A DNA stretch of 59,732 nucleotides from a virus: positions 1 to 59,732 of the IMG/VR virus record IMGVR_UViG_3300032893_000049. One strand, given 5' to 3'. The notes below the pieces were generated by a model. The model ran no database searches, was not told where the DNA came from, and worked only from the letters and a program-made list of their open reading frames with translations. Every line of letters begins with the position of its first letter. The first letter of the stretch is position 1. The position numbers were made by a program, and so were the translations under genes. Of this stretch, positions 14,713-21,917 are shown one piece after another.

Positions 14713-14994
14713 ATGACCACCACGACCCAGATCACAGATCTCACCGATCTGCTCGATCTCAGCGACACCTTCGGCATCTACGCCGACGACTACGACACCG
14801 ACGCGGTCCGCGACGACTTCATCGCCGCTCTCCAGGCGGCCGCCCAGCGGATTGCGCCAAGCGTCACTGTGCATCGCAACGGGATGGTCTTCGCCGCCGT
14901 CGAAGACGCCGCCTCCGCCCGCGAGATCGCGTGGACGACCCTCGCCGAGGGCATCGACATCACCCCGATGCTCGCCGCACACGAGAAGGGCTGA
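14713..14994 (+). CDS. Hypothetical protein, 93 aa
   Basis: The start follows AAGGAG at normal spacing. The sequence is acidic at first (YADDYDTDAVRDDFIAALQA), then has a beta hairpin (PSVTVHRNGMVFAAVEDAAS) and a helical end. It looks like a small alpha/beta domain. No family recognised; the next gene begins six bases after its stop. Confidence 0.65.
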   Translation: MTTTTQITDLTDLLDLSDTFGIYADDYDTDAVRDDFIAALQAAAQRIAPSVTVHRNGMVFAAVEDAASAREIAWTTLAEGIDITPMLAAHEKG

Positions 14995-15000
14995 CCGACC

Positions 15001-15297
15001 GTGAGCATGACACCACTCGGCCCCAGAGGACCCCTCCGGATGATCGCCGTCGCCGAACTGTTCACCGAGCGTGTGAGTGTGAGCGTCGGCCCTGAGCGCA
15101 TCGAGGGCATGGAGGACGTCTACCGACCCGACGAGGCCATCGCCGCAACCGCCACAACCATCAACGGTGGACTCGCGCAGGCCAAGGAATGGCTTGAGGG
15201 GCAGGGCTGGAGCGTTGGGTCGTGGCACAAGATGGCATCAACCGACTACGACAAGTTTGCCCACCTCAAGCGCTGGGCGGTCGTCAACAAGCGTTGA
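15001..15297 (+). CDS. Hypothetical protein, 98 aa
   Basis: The start is GTG at 15001. The C-terminal two thirds (ATTINGGLAQAKEWLEGQGW and SVGSWHKMASTDYDKFAHLK) are amphipathic. No known family. It shares a rightward transcript with its neighbours, ending at the terminator at 15806. Confidence 0.6.
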   Translation: MSMTPLGPRGPLRMIAVAELFTERVSVSVGPERIEGMEDVYRPDEAIAATATTINGGLAQAKEWLEGQGWSVGSWHKMASTDYDKFAHLKRWAVVNKR

Positions 15298-15434
15298 CGA
15301 TCACCCCCGCCAACCCGCCCGGAGCCCGGCTGGTCCGGGTCGGTTGGACGTCGTCCCGACGGGTGCGCCCCGACGAGCACGCCTCCCTGATGATCGGGTC
15401 AAACCAGACAACCCCAAGGAGACGCCGACCATGA
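15294..15434 (+). CDS. Possible small protein, 46 aa
   Basis: A TTG overlaps the stop at 15297 and opens a 46-codon frame that ends across the next ATG. It has a short VRVGWTSSRRVRPDEH core and a basic end. It fits the tight coupling seen here and otherwise the 130-base gap would be empty, but the start codon is weak. Confidence 0.3.
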   Translation: MTITPANPPGARLVRVGWTSSRRVRPDEHASLMIGSNQTTPRRRRP

Positions 15435-15829
15435 TCCTGACCATGCGGAACCCGATCGACATGACACGCCCGGCGGCCAGCCTCGTCGCAGCCCTCGACG
15501 ACGCCACCCGGCTGATGGTGGAGCAAGCGATCTACCGGGCCGTCGGCGACCTCTACGTCCTGGTGCGGGACAACTGCATCGGCTCCGGCGAGGTCGTCCG
15601 CGTCGACTGGGACGTACTGACCCTCGTGGGGCCCGTCGAGCAGAACGGCGCGCTGGCCGGCCAGCCGGGTCACATCGTCGTCAACGTCCTCCCCGCCGGG
15701 GCCGACCCCAAGCCCGAGTTCGAGCGGATCGCCCGGGACATCTGGGGCCCCTACTTGGAGGAGCTGCGCCGCGTCCGTCGGCCGGTGACAACGCCGCAAG
15801 TCACGGGGACCCGTCACCCCCTGCGGTGA
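15431..15829 (+). CDS. Hypothetical protein, 132 aa
   Basis: ATG 15431 is preceded by AAGGAG. The protein has a helical N-terminus (SLVAALDDATRLMVEQAIYR) and a beta-rich middle (EVVRVDWDVLTLVGPVEQNG, GHIVVNVLPAG). No family recognised. Its stop codon lies inside the stem of the terminator that follows, so this gene closes the operon. Confidence 0.65.
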   Translation: MILTMRNPIDMTRPAASLVAALDDATRLMVEQAIYRAVGDLYVLVRDNCIGSGEVVRVDWDVLTLVGPVEQNGALAGQPGHIVVNVLPAGADPKPEFERIARDIWGPYLEELRRVRRPVTTPQVTGTRHPLR

Positions 15830-15837
15830 CGGGTCCC
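15806..15837 (+). terminator. Intrinsic terminator
   Basis: A 13-bp perfect stem (GGGACCCGTCACC with its complement) and a 6-base loop, followed by a pyrimidine-rich TCTCTGTT. It isolates the upstream operon from the DNA-modification operon. Confidence 0.85.
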
Positions 15838-15854
15838 TCTCTGTTCCGGCCGAT

Positions 15855-15892
15855 TGCCGGTTGTTGACGGATGGTGTCGTCAACAACCGGCA
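15855..15892. promoter_or_regulatory. 15-bp perfect inverted repeat upstream of the modification operon
   Basis: Arms TGCCGGTTGTTGACG (15855-15869) and complement (15878-15892) surround 8 bases and end 15 bases before the ParB-like ATG. Related half-sites occur at 25935 and 33881 upstream of other rightward genes. It is a likely operator that controls the 7-deazaguanine genes. Confidence 0.7.
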
Positions 15893-15906
15893 GTTGACGT
15901 GGCACT

Positions 15907-16560
15907 ATGTGGCTCGTGGCCGTCGTCCCCCTGCTGCGCGTCGAACACGGGTACCCCGTCGAGGGCCTCGTCGAGTGGCCCGGCAACCCCCGCAAGCACG
16001 ACGAGAACGTGCTGGACGAGTCGGTCGCCGACCACGGCCAGTTCCGCAACGTGCTGGCCCGGGAACTGCCCGACGGCCGCCTCCAGCTACTGGCCGGGCA
16101 CGGCACCCGCGAGGCCCTGATCCGCGCCGGCATCACCCACATTGACGTCGAGGTCCGCGCCGTCCCCGACGACGACCGGGCCCGCCGCATCGTCCTGATC
16201 GAGAACCGGTCCGGGGATCGCGCCCGCTACGACCACTCCAAGCTGCTCGACCTGCTCGACGAGGCCCGCGCCACCCCACACGGCCTGGACGGCACCGGCT
16301 GGGACGCCCAGGGGTACGACGACCTGCTGGCCGCCCACCAGGCCCCGGACCTGGACGACCTGGCCGGGCAGGTCGGCGACCCCACCGACGAGGACCGGAT
16401 GGTCGTCATCCGGGTCCTGGTCGACCCGTCCACGCGCGACCAGTTCAACCGGCTCATGTCCCTGGTCGAGGGGGCGGCCAGCGACGCCGAGAAGTTCTCC
16501 GGGGTGCTGGCCTGGGCCGCCGTGGGTGCCCGCGCAGACGGGCTGGACACGATGCCGTGA
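15907..16560 (+). CDS. ParB/sulfiredoxin-fold nuclease-like protein
   Basis: A 217-residue protein with an N-terminal ParB-type domain: PVEGLVEWPGNPRKHDENVL, DESVADHGQFRNVLAREL and the catalytic/nucleotide motif LLAGHGTREALIRAG, then VEVRAVPDDDRARRIVLIEN. The C-terminal half is acidic and helical. ParB-like proteins of this type bind CTP or ATP; several phage versions are nucleases or DNA-binding. It is first in the modification operon and its stop overlaps the DpdA-like start, so it may help guide the transglycosylase to DNA (inference). The ATG at 15907 is closest to the operator; GTG 15919 is an alternative. Confidence 0.85.
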   Translation: MWLVAVVPLLRVEHGYPVEGLVEWPGNPRKHDENVLDESVADHGQFRNVLARELPDGRLQLLAGHGTREALIRAGITHIDVEVRAVPDDDRARRIVLIENRSGDRARYDHSKLLDLLDEARATPHGLDGTGWDAQGYDDLLAAHQAPDLDDLAGQVGDPTDEDRMVVIRVLVDPSTRDQFNRLMSLVEGAASDAEKFSGVLAWAAVGARADGLDTMP

Positions 16561-17504
16561 CCGTCGAGCTCCGCTACCCCGTCAACGCCCTCACCTCGTT
16601 CCGCTACTTCAAGGACGTCGACCTGACCCCGTTGACAGCCGGCGGGCTGCGGTTGATCGCCGACTCCGGAGCGTTCTCCGCCGCCTCCCAGGGCACCCCG
16701 ATCGACCTGGACGAGTTCGCCGACTGGGCGACCCGGGTCCGGCACCTGGTGTCGTGGGTGGCATCCCTGGACGTCATCGGCGACGCCGACCGCACCTGGA
16801 CCAACTACCAGCGGTTGCGGTCCCTGCACGGCCTGGACGTCATCCCGACCGTCCACTACGGCGCCGACCCGTCCCTGCTGGACCGGTACGCCGGCGACGG
16901 CGTCGACTTCGTCGGCCTGGGCGGCATGGTCGGCCGCAAGTCCGAACCGCAGCGGCTGCTGCGCTGGACCCTGCACATGTTCCGGTACGCCAGGGACCAC
17001 CACCCGGGGATGCGGTTCCACGGCTGGGGGGTCACCCACCCCCAGCTGCTGGCGGCACTGCCCTGGTTCTCCGTCGACTCCTCCGGCGCCGGCTCCGCCT
17101 ACCGGTACGGGCGGGCGAGCCTGTTCAACCCCGACACCGCCCAACTGGTCACCGCCTCCATGAACGGCCGGGACATGCACCGCCACTCCGACCTGCTGCG
17201 CCGCTGGTACGGGGTCACCCCCGCGGAGGTGTCGACGTCCAGCAGCACCAACCGGTCCCTGCACGTGCGGATGGCGGCCCGGTCCCTGCAACTGCGGGAG
17301 GACTGGCTGCGGGCCCGCCACCGGGTCACCCCACCCACCTACGGCCTGACCGACGCACCCAGCAGCGGCCCGCACGTGCACATCTCCGACACCACCAGCA
17401 TCAACTACGTCCCGATCATGCGGCCCGCCGACGACGGCCCGCACATCCACTACGTGGACGCCGCCCCCGGGCACCTGGCTCGACTCACCGAGAGGACCCC
17501 ATGA
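16557..17504 (+). CDS. dpdA: DpdA-like DNA guanine transglycosylase (TGT superfamily)
   Basis: A 315-residue protein with TGT-barrel landmarks: IADSGAFSAASQG (the DSG substrate pocket with the presumed general Asp), VASLDVIGDADRTW (presumed nucleophile Asp), VPTVHYGADPS-like strands, FVGLGGMVGR and a late GWGVTHPQLL / SVDSSGAGSAY region. The tRNA-TGT zinc site is absent. In phages, DpdA enzymes replace guanine in DNA with 7-deazaguanines such as preQ0. The adjacent queC, queD, queE and folE supply exactly that base, which is the best evidence for this role. The GTG start overlaps ParB, and the stop overlaps queC. Confidence 0.85.
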   Translation: MTVELRYPVNALTSFRYFKDVDLTPLTAGGLRLIADSGAFSAASQGTPIDLDEFADWATRVRHLVSWVASLDVIGDADRTWTNYQRLRSLHGLDVIPTVHYGADPSLLDRYAGDGVDFVGLGGMVGRKSEPQRLLRWTLHMFRYARDHHPGMRFHGWGVTHPQLLAALPWFSVDSSGAGSAYRYGRASLFNPDTAQLVTASMNGRDMHRHSDLLRRWYGVTPAEVSTSSSTNRSLHVRMAARSLQLREDWLRARHRVTPPTYGLTDAPSSGPHVHISDTTSINYVPIMRPADDGPHIHYVDAAPGHLARLTERTP

Positions 17505-18202
17505 CAAGCACCCTCGTCCTGCTGTCTGGTGGGCTGGACTCCACCACCCTCGCCGCCCACCTGCTCGACGCCGGCGACCACCTGGAGACCATCTCCATCC
17601 ACTACGGGCAGCGCCACGTCCGCGAGCTGCAGGCCGCCGCCGCCGTCGCCGCCCACCTCGGGCTCCGCCACGACGTCGTCGACCTGTCCGTGCTGCGCCA
17701 GCACCTCACCGGATCTGCCCTCACCGACGACGTGCCCGTCCCCCACGGCCACTACGCCGAGGACACCATGCGCGCCACCGTCGTCCCCAACCGCAACGCG
17801 ATCATGCTGTCGGTCGCGGTCGGCATCGCCGTGGCCCGCCACCTGAACCGGGTCGCCACCGCCGTGCACGCCGGTGACCACTTCGTGTACCCCGACTGCC
17901 GGCCCGCCTTCATCGACGCCATCGACGACGCGGCCCGCCTGGGCACCCAGGGGTTCGGCGACGTCATGGTGACCGCCCCGTTCGTCAACTGGACGAAAGC
18001 GGACATCGCCCGCCGCGCCCACCAGTTGGGCGCCCCCGCGCACCTGTCCTGGTCCTGCTACGAGGGCAACGACCAACACTGCGGCCGGTGCGGGACCTGT
18101 GTGGAGCGGGCCTCCGCGTTCTCACAAGCCGGGGTGCCCGACCCCACGGTCTACGCCGACCGTCAGTTCTGGACCGAGATGATCGAGCGGCACGGAGTCT
18201 GA
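17501..18202 (+). CDS. queC: 7-cyano-7-deazaguanine (preQ0) synthase QueC
   Basis: This 233-residue enzyme converts 7-carboxy-7-deazaguanine to preQ0 with ATP and ammonia. The PP-loop LLSGGLDSTTLAAHLL starts at residue 8. VVPNRNAIMLSVAV, HAGDHFVYPDCRPAF, VNWTKADIARRA and the zinc site SCYEGNDQHCGRCGTCVERA are all present and intact, and the length is normal for the family. ATG 17501 overlaps the DpdA-like stop. I see no amidotransferase (Gat) extension, so preQ0 rather than an amidine is the expected product. Confidence 0.95.
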   Translation: MTSTLVLLSGGLDSTTLAAHLLDAGDHLETISIHYGQRHVRELQAAAAVAAHLGLRHDVVDLSVLRQHLTGSALTDDVPVPHGHYAEDTMRATVVPNRNAIMLSVAVGIAVARHLNRVATAVHAGDHFVYPDCRPAFIDAIDDAARLGTQGFGDVMVTAPFVNWTKADIARRAHQLGAPAHLSWSCYEGNDQHCGRCGTCVERASAFSQAGVPDPTVYADRQFWTEMIERHGV

Positions 18203-18263
18203 CGGTGGGAGTCCACGAAACCTGCTACGTCAAGGTGCACCGTCGTCTCCGTCAGGTCGCCCC

Positions 18264-18674
18264 ATGAACGGACTCGTCGTCACCCCCTGCGGCCGCCGCA
18301 AGGCCCCCGCGCCCACACAGGCAGCGGACCTGTACCGGGGCAGTTACTTCCGGGTCTGCCTGCGGTATGCCCGGCACCTGCAGCCGGACAACCGGATCCG
18401 GATCCTGTCCGCCCTGCACGGCCTTGTCTACCTTGACCAAGTGCTGGCCCCGTACAACGTGATGTTCGGGGGGCCCGGCACCATCCGGGTCGCCCAGATC
18501 CGGGAGCAGGCCGCACAGCAGGGCCTCCTGGACGCCAACCCCGTCATCATCCTTGGCGGCGTTGAGTACGCCTCCCGGGCCCTGCCGGTGTGGCCGCACG
18601 CCACCACCCCCCCTGATCACGGTCGAGGGCCGCATGGGCGACCAGCAGAACGCGATGCGTTGCTGGATGGGTGA
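18264..18674 (+). CDS. DUF6884-like protein with C-terminal frameshift
   Basis: The protein starts NGLVVTPCGRRKAPAPTQAA and contains RIRILSALHGLVYLDQVLAP, the hallmark of DUF6884 (and of YaaA/ArcS-related domains) found in many phages. After ALPVWPHATTP a run of seven C residues (18607-18613) shifts the frame; the read frame ends with a meaningless tail at 18674. In the +1 frame the sequence continues LITVEGRMGDQQNAM and stops at 18684, exactly overlapping the next GTG. So the natural product is probably about 139 residues. Its place inside the preQ0 operon suggests a role in base modification. Homopolymer error, real mutation or frameshifting cannot be separated here. Confidence 0.75.
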   Translation: MNGLVVTPCGRRKAPAPTQAADLYRGSYFRVCLRYARHLQPDNRIRILSALHGLVYLDQVLAPYNVMFGGPGTIRVAQIREQAAQQGLLDANPVIILGGVEYASRALPVWPHATTPPDHGRGPHGRPAERDALLDG

Positions 18675-18680
18675 GGTGTC

Positions 18681-18848
18681 GTGACCGGGATCGTCGCCGC
18701 CCTCCTGCTGGGCGCCACTGTCGGGGCCGTGTTCGCGGTCGCCCGCTTGCCGGTCCCGGCCCCGAGCACCTGGGCGGGAGTCGCCGGGATCGTTGGCCTG
18801 CTCACGGGATGGCTGGCCGTCAACGCCCTGCTGGGAAGGAACCACTGA
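18681..18848 (+). CDS. XapX-domain small membrane protein, 55 aa
   Basis: Two hydrophobic helices, VAALLLGATVGAVFAVARLP and TWAGVAGIVGLLTGWLAV, are separated by VPAPS, the pattern of XapX/DUF1427 proteins. The GTG at 18681 overlaps the frame-corrected stop of the DUF6884 gene, and its stop overlaps the queD ATG. It is therefore an integral member of the operon despite having no obvious metabolic role. It could be a transporter-like or membrane-tethering component. Confidence 0.75.
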   Translation: MTGIVAALLLGATVGAVFAVARLPVPAPSTWAGVAGIVGLLTGWLAVNALLGRNH

Positions 18849-19213
18849 TGTACGAGATCACCAAGGACTTCGCGTTCTCCGCGGCGCACGTCCTGCACGG
18901 GCTGCGCCCCAACCACCCGTGCGGCCGGACCCACGGCCACAACTACACCGTGCGGGTCGCCTTGTCCGCCCACGACCTCAACACGGTCGGGTTCGTCGTC
19001 GACTACGGCGACCTCAAGCCGTTCGGGCTGTGGCTGGACACCAACCTCGACCACCAGCTCCTCAACAAGGTCCTGCCGATGCAGCCGTCGGCGGAGAACA
19101 TGGCCCAGTACCTGCACGCCGTCCTGCACGACGTCGTGCCCGTGCCCGACGGGGTGACCGTCGCGGTGGCCGTGTCCGAGACCCCGAAGACGTGGGCCTG
19201 GTACCGGCCGTGA
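18848..19213 (+). CDS. queD: 6-carboxytetrahydropterin synthase QueD
   Basis: The 121-residue enzyme has all family landmarks: FSAAHVLHG and CGRTHGHNYTVRV supply the zinc-binding histidines and the catalytic Cys, VGFVVDYGDLK and NLDHQLLN follow, and the C-terminal SETPKTWAWY holds the pterin-anchoring Glu. It converts 7,8-dihydroneopterin triphosphate (from FolE) to 6-carboxytetrahydropterin. ATG 18848 overlaps the XapX stop and its stop overlaps queE. Confidence 0.95.
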   Translation: MYEITKDFAFSAAHVLHGLRPNHPCGRTHGHNYTVRVALSAHDLNTVGFVVDYGDLKPFGLWLDTNLDHQLLNKVLPMQPSAENMAQYLHAVLHDVVPVPDGVTVAVAVSETPKTWAWYRP

Positions 19214-19926
19214 CCCTCGCCCATGACCGGCTCCTGGTCGCGGAGGTGTTCGGGCCCACCGTGCAGGGGGAGGGCCGGCGCCTCGGGCAGCGGTGCTCGT
19301 TCGTCCGGCTCGGCGCCTGCAACCTCGCCTGCACCTGGTGCGACACCCCGTACACGTGGGACCGGACCCGCTTCAACCTCACCCGGGAGCTGACCACCCG
19401 GTCCGCGTCCGACATCGCCGCCGAGGTGGCCGGGCACGGCACGAAGCTCACCGTCATCACCGGCGGGGAGCCGCTGCTGCAGCAGCACCGCATCGGGTGG
19501 CGGGCCCTGGTGGAGGACCTGCTCAGCTGCTACCGGTCGGTCGAGGTGGAGACCAACGGCACCCAGGTCCCCGCCATGAACCGGGCCGGCCTCACCTACA
19601 ACGTCAGCCCCAAGCTGGCCCACTCCGGGGACCCCGAGGACGCCCGCATCGTCCCGGCCGCGCTCCACGAGTTCGGGCACCTGGCCCGGGCCAACGTCGC
19701 CGACTGGAAGTTCGTCGTCGCCGACCGCGGCGACCTGGCCGAGGTCAACGCCCTCGTACAGCGGTTCAACGTGCCGGCGTCCCGGGTGTGGGTGATGCCG
19801 GAGGGCACCGACCAGGCCACCATCACGGGCCGCGCCGGCGACCTGGCCGACGTGGTGATCGGGCAGGGGTACAACCTCACCACCCGGCTGCACGTGCTGC
19901 TGTGGGGACAGGAGCGGAAGCGGTGA
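19210..19926 (+). CDS. queE: 7-carboxy-7-deazaguanine synthase QueE (radical SAM)
   Basis: At 238 residues it shows the QueE start VAEVFGPTVQGEGRRLGQRC, the radical-SAM cluster motif CNLACTWCDT (CxxxCxxC), ITGGEPLLQ and a C-terminal NVSPKLAHSGDP region. It makes 7-carboxy-7-deazaguanine from 6-carboxytetrahydropterin using SAM. The GTG start overlaps queD and its end overlaps folE. Confidence 0.95.
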   Translation: MTLAHDRLLVAEVFGPTVQGEGRRLGQRCSFVRLGACNLACTWCDTPYTWDRTRFNLTRELTTRSASDIAAEVAGHGTKLTVITGGEPLLQQHRIGWRALVEDLLSCYRSVEVETNGTQVPAMNRAGLTYNVSPKLAHSGDPEDARIVPAALHEFGHLARANVADWKFVVADRGDLAEVNALVQRFNVPASRVWVMPEGTDQATITGRAGDLADVVIGQGYNLTTRLHVLLWGQERKR

Positions 19927-20510
19927 CCACCAGGGACCTCACGGGCACCGAGGCGGAGGAGCTGTTCGCGGTCGGCATGCGGGCCCTGCTGGGGCAGTTG
20001 GGCGTGGACCCCGACGGGCCGGACGTCGCCGACACCCCCGCCCGATGGGTGCGGGCGCTGCGAGAGATGACCGCCGGCTACGGGGAGGACCCGGCCGCGA
20101 TCCTGTCCCGCACGTTCGAGATGCCCCACGCCGACGAAATGATCGTGGTGACTGGGGTGCCGTTCACCAGCGTCTGCGCCCACCACCTGCTGCCGTTCTG
20201 GGGGACTGGCACCGTCGCCTACATCCCCGCCGAGGGCGCCCCCGTCGTGGGCCTGTCGAAGCTGGCCCGGGTCCTGGACGTCTACGCCAAGCGGCTGCAG
20301 TCCCAGGAGCAGATCACGGTCCAGGTCACCACCGCCCTGGACACCCACCTGCAGACCAGGGGCGCCGCGTGTGTCCTGCGCGCCCAGCACGGGTGCATGG
20401 CTCACCGCGGTGTCCGCAAGCCGGGCGCGGAGATGGTCACCTCCAGCCTGACCGGCGCGTTCCGGTCCGACCCGTCCGCCCGGGCGGAGTTCCTGGCCCT
20501 GGCACGGTAG
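19923..20510 (+). CDS. folE: GTP cyclohydrolase I FolE
   Basis: This 195-residue enzyme converts GTP to 7,8-dihydroneopterin triphosphate, the first step of the pathway. Landmarks are DTPARWVRALREM, VPFTSVCAHHLLPFWG (zinc Cys and His), GLSKLARVLDVYAKRLQSQE and the second zinc Cys in QHGCMAHRGVRK. It ends the operon, followed at once by a 17-bp stem terminator. Carrying its own FolE lets the phage bypass limiting host pterin supply. Confidence 0.95.
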   Translation: MTTRDLTGTEAEELFAVGMRALLGQLGVDPDGPDVADTPARWVRALREMTAGYGEDPAAILSRTFEMPHADEMIVVTGVPFTSVCAHHLLPFWGTGTVAYIPAEGAPVVGLSKLARVLDVYAKRLQSQEQITVQVTTALDTHLQTRGAACVLRAQHGCMAHRGVRKPGAEMVTSSLTGAFRSDPSARAEFLALAR

Positions 20511-20525
20511 GTCGCCTCAGGCGTA

Positions 20526-20567
20526 GGCAAGGGCCCGCATCCGGGGAAGAGGATGCGGGCCCTTGCC
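20526..20567. terminator. Terminator after folE
   Basis: A 17-bp perfect stem (arm GGCAAGGGCCCGCATCC) with an 8-base loop and a short GTT tail, placed 16 bases after the folE stop. Confidence 0.85.
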
Positions 20568-20622
20568 GTTGGCCCCCGCCAGGGCCAGATCAGTGGGTTG
20601 TCAGTCGTGGGTCGGGAGGGGT

Positions 20623-20650
20623 GCGGCCCGCCCCGGCCGGGGCGGGCCGC
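20623..20650. terminator. Second terminator serving the leftward gene at 20661
   Basis: A 28-base perfect palindrome (arms GCGGCCCGCCCCGG and complement) that lies just past the leftward stop at 20661. With the 20526 hairpin it insulates two convergent units. Confidence 0.7.
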
Positions 20651-20660
20651 TACGGGTGGG

Positions 20661-21263
20661 TCAGGGCTTGGCGGTCAGCAGGGTGTAGACCGCGTGCCGC
20701 TTGCCGGACACCGCCTTGAGGGGGGCCGCGGAGCCGGGCAGGGTGGGCCGCCACTTGCGGGCGCTGGTGTCCCACCGCAGGTCCCCGACGTGGACCCCGT
20801 CCTCGACCCGGGTGACCCGCAGGACCAGCGGGTCGCCGGTCTGCTCGGCCTTGACGGCGACCGCCTGGCCGTTCGGGTGCGCCTCAACCTCGAAGGGCTT
20901 GACGGCGGTCAGGGCCACGTTGGGGCGGGCCTCGCGGGACGCCTTGGCCGGGGCCTCGGTGTCGGGAACCTCGCCCGGCTCGGCGGCGGCTGCCATCTCC
21001 TGCTCCTGCTCGGCAGCGTCGAAGGGGGCCGGGACGTCGCTGGCGTCGCTGCCGCCCAGCCCGTCGGGGCCGGCGATGTCCACGATCTGCGGCTCGGCAG
21101 TGAACACGATCTTGCCGTCCTCGTCGTTGGTGACGGTGACGCTGGCGGTGGGGTCGGCCTCAAGGATGGTGGTGCGGGCGAACCGGATGGCGTCGCGGCC
21201 ACGGGTGCGGGTGAAGGTCTTGGTGTCGCCGTTGGTGTAGGTGACGGTGGTGGTGAACGACAT
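20661..21263 (-). CDS. Hypothetical protein, 200 aa
   Basis: ATG 21263 follows GGAG. The N-terminal 60 residues are beta-rich (FTTTVTYTNGDTKTFTRTRG, TASVTVTNDEDGKIVFTAEP), the centre is acidic and disordered, and the C-terminus again looks like beta strands ending KRHAVYTLLTAKP. No family recognised. It is driven by the palindromic promoter at 21308-21337, so it belongs to the dispersed regulon. Confidence 0.65.
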   Translation of the reverse strand: MSFTTTVTYTNGDTKTFTRTRGRDAIRFARTTILEADPTASVTVTNDEDGKIVFTAEPQIVDIAGPDGLGGSDASDVPAPFDAAEQEQEMAAAAEPGEVPDTEAPAKASREARPNVALTAVKPFEVEAHPNGQAVAVKAEQTGDPLVLRVTRVEDGVHVGDLRWDTSARKWRPTLPGSAAPLKAVSGKRHAVYTLLTAKP

Positions 21264-21307
21264 CGTGGTCTCCTTGGCGGGGGGACTTGGTACTTCCTGA
21301 CATGACT

Positions 21308-21337
21308 ATTAAACCCGATGCACGGGTAGTCTGTCAA
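21308..21337 (-). promoter_or_regulatory. SigA-like palindromic promoter (family member b)
   Basis: On the minus strand: TTGACA, an 18-base spacer and TTTAAT followed by AGTC. The spacer carries ACCCG/CGGGT around TGCAT. An ATG lies at the expected start but in the wrong frame; the gene at 21263 uses its own ribosome-binding site, giving a leader of about 40 bases. Confidence 0.8.
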
Positions 21338-21338
21338 G

Positions 21339-21917
21339 TCAGAACAGGTGCGAATCCTGCACCACGAACCGACATCCCAGCGCCGGCTCCCCGTGATGCA
21401 ACCCCTTGCACTCCACCTCACCCAGGACCCGCCACGGGTTCGCCCGACCGATCCGCGCCCGCGTCTCCGCCTCGAACGTGTCGATGGTCTGCCCCTCGAT
21501 CGCCTCGTAGTGACCCACCTGGTCCGCCCACACCGGATGCCCCGGGAACGCCCGCCCCCACATCCGCGCGTACAGCCCGGCGGCTGGCGTGTTCAACGGG
21601 GTCACAAGGCTGGCCTGACAGCAGGCGATGCACACCTCCGCCGCGGTCCCCGGCCGGGTGTCCTGCCCGGCCACGACCCGCGCCAGCAGCTCCCGCACGT
21701 GCCCCTCGAACACGAACCGGGTCTCCATCAGGTCGTGCGTCGGCTGGAGCAGCGAGAACGAATGCCACAGCAGGTCCCACGCCTGCGGGTGCTCCGCCTG
21801 CGCCTTGGCGATCTCGTCCTCGGCGATCTCCATCCGCTCGAACACACCCATCAGGTCGGACTTCAACCCCGACACGATCCCGTCAAGGGTGAGCGGCACA
21901 ACGGGCGCGTCGGTCAT
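21339..21917 (-). CDS. Hypothetical protein, 192 aa
   Basis: ATG 21917 overlaps the upstream stop (ATGA). The first 110 residues are helical (GLKSDLMGVFERMEIAEDEI, WDLLWHSFSLLQPTHDLMET, VRELLARVVAG), then CIACCQASLVTP and a globular C-terminus ending GCRFVVQDSHLF. No recognised family. It is the last of a coupled leftward series and ends immediately before the next promoter. Confidence 0.6.
   Translation of the reverse strand: MTDAPVVPLTLDGIVSGLKSDLMGVFERMEIAEDEIAKAQAEHPQAWDLLWHSFSLLQPTHDLMETRFVFEGHVRELLARVVAGQDTRPGTAAEVCIACCQASLVTPLNTPAAGLYARMWGRAFPGHPVWADQVGHYEAIEGQTIDTFEAETRARIGRANPWRVLGEVECKGLHHGEPALGCRFVVQDSHLF

Noticed and set aside
18205-18267. A 20-codon GTG frame between queC and the DUF6884-like gene
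   Set aside because: The overlap with the next ATG is suggestive, but the peptide is too short and has no ribosome-binding site that distinguishes it.
15907-20510. Queuosine tRNA modification as the purpose of the que genes
   Set aside because: QueF, QueA and QueG are absent and the transglycosylase lacks the tRNA-TGT zinc site. DNA modification fits better.
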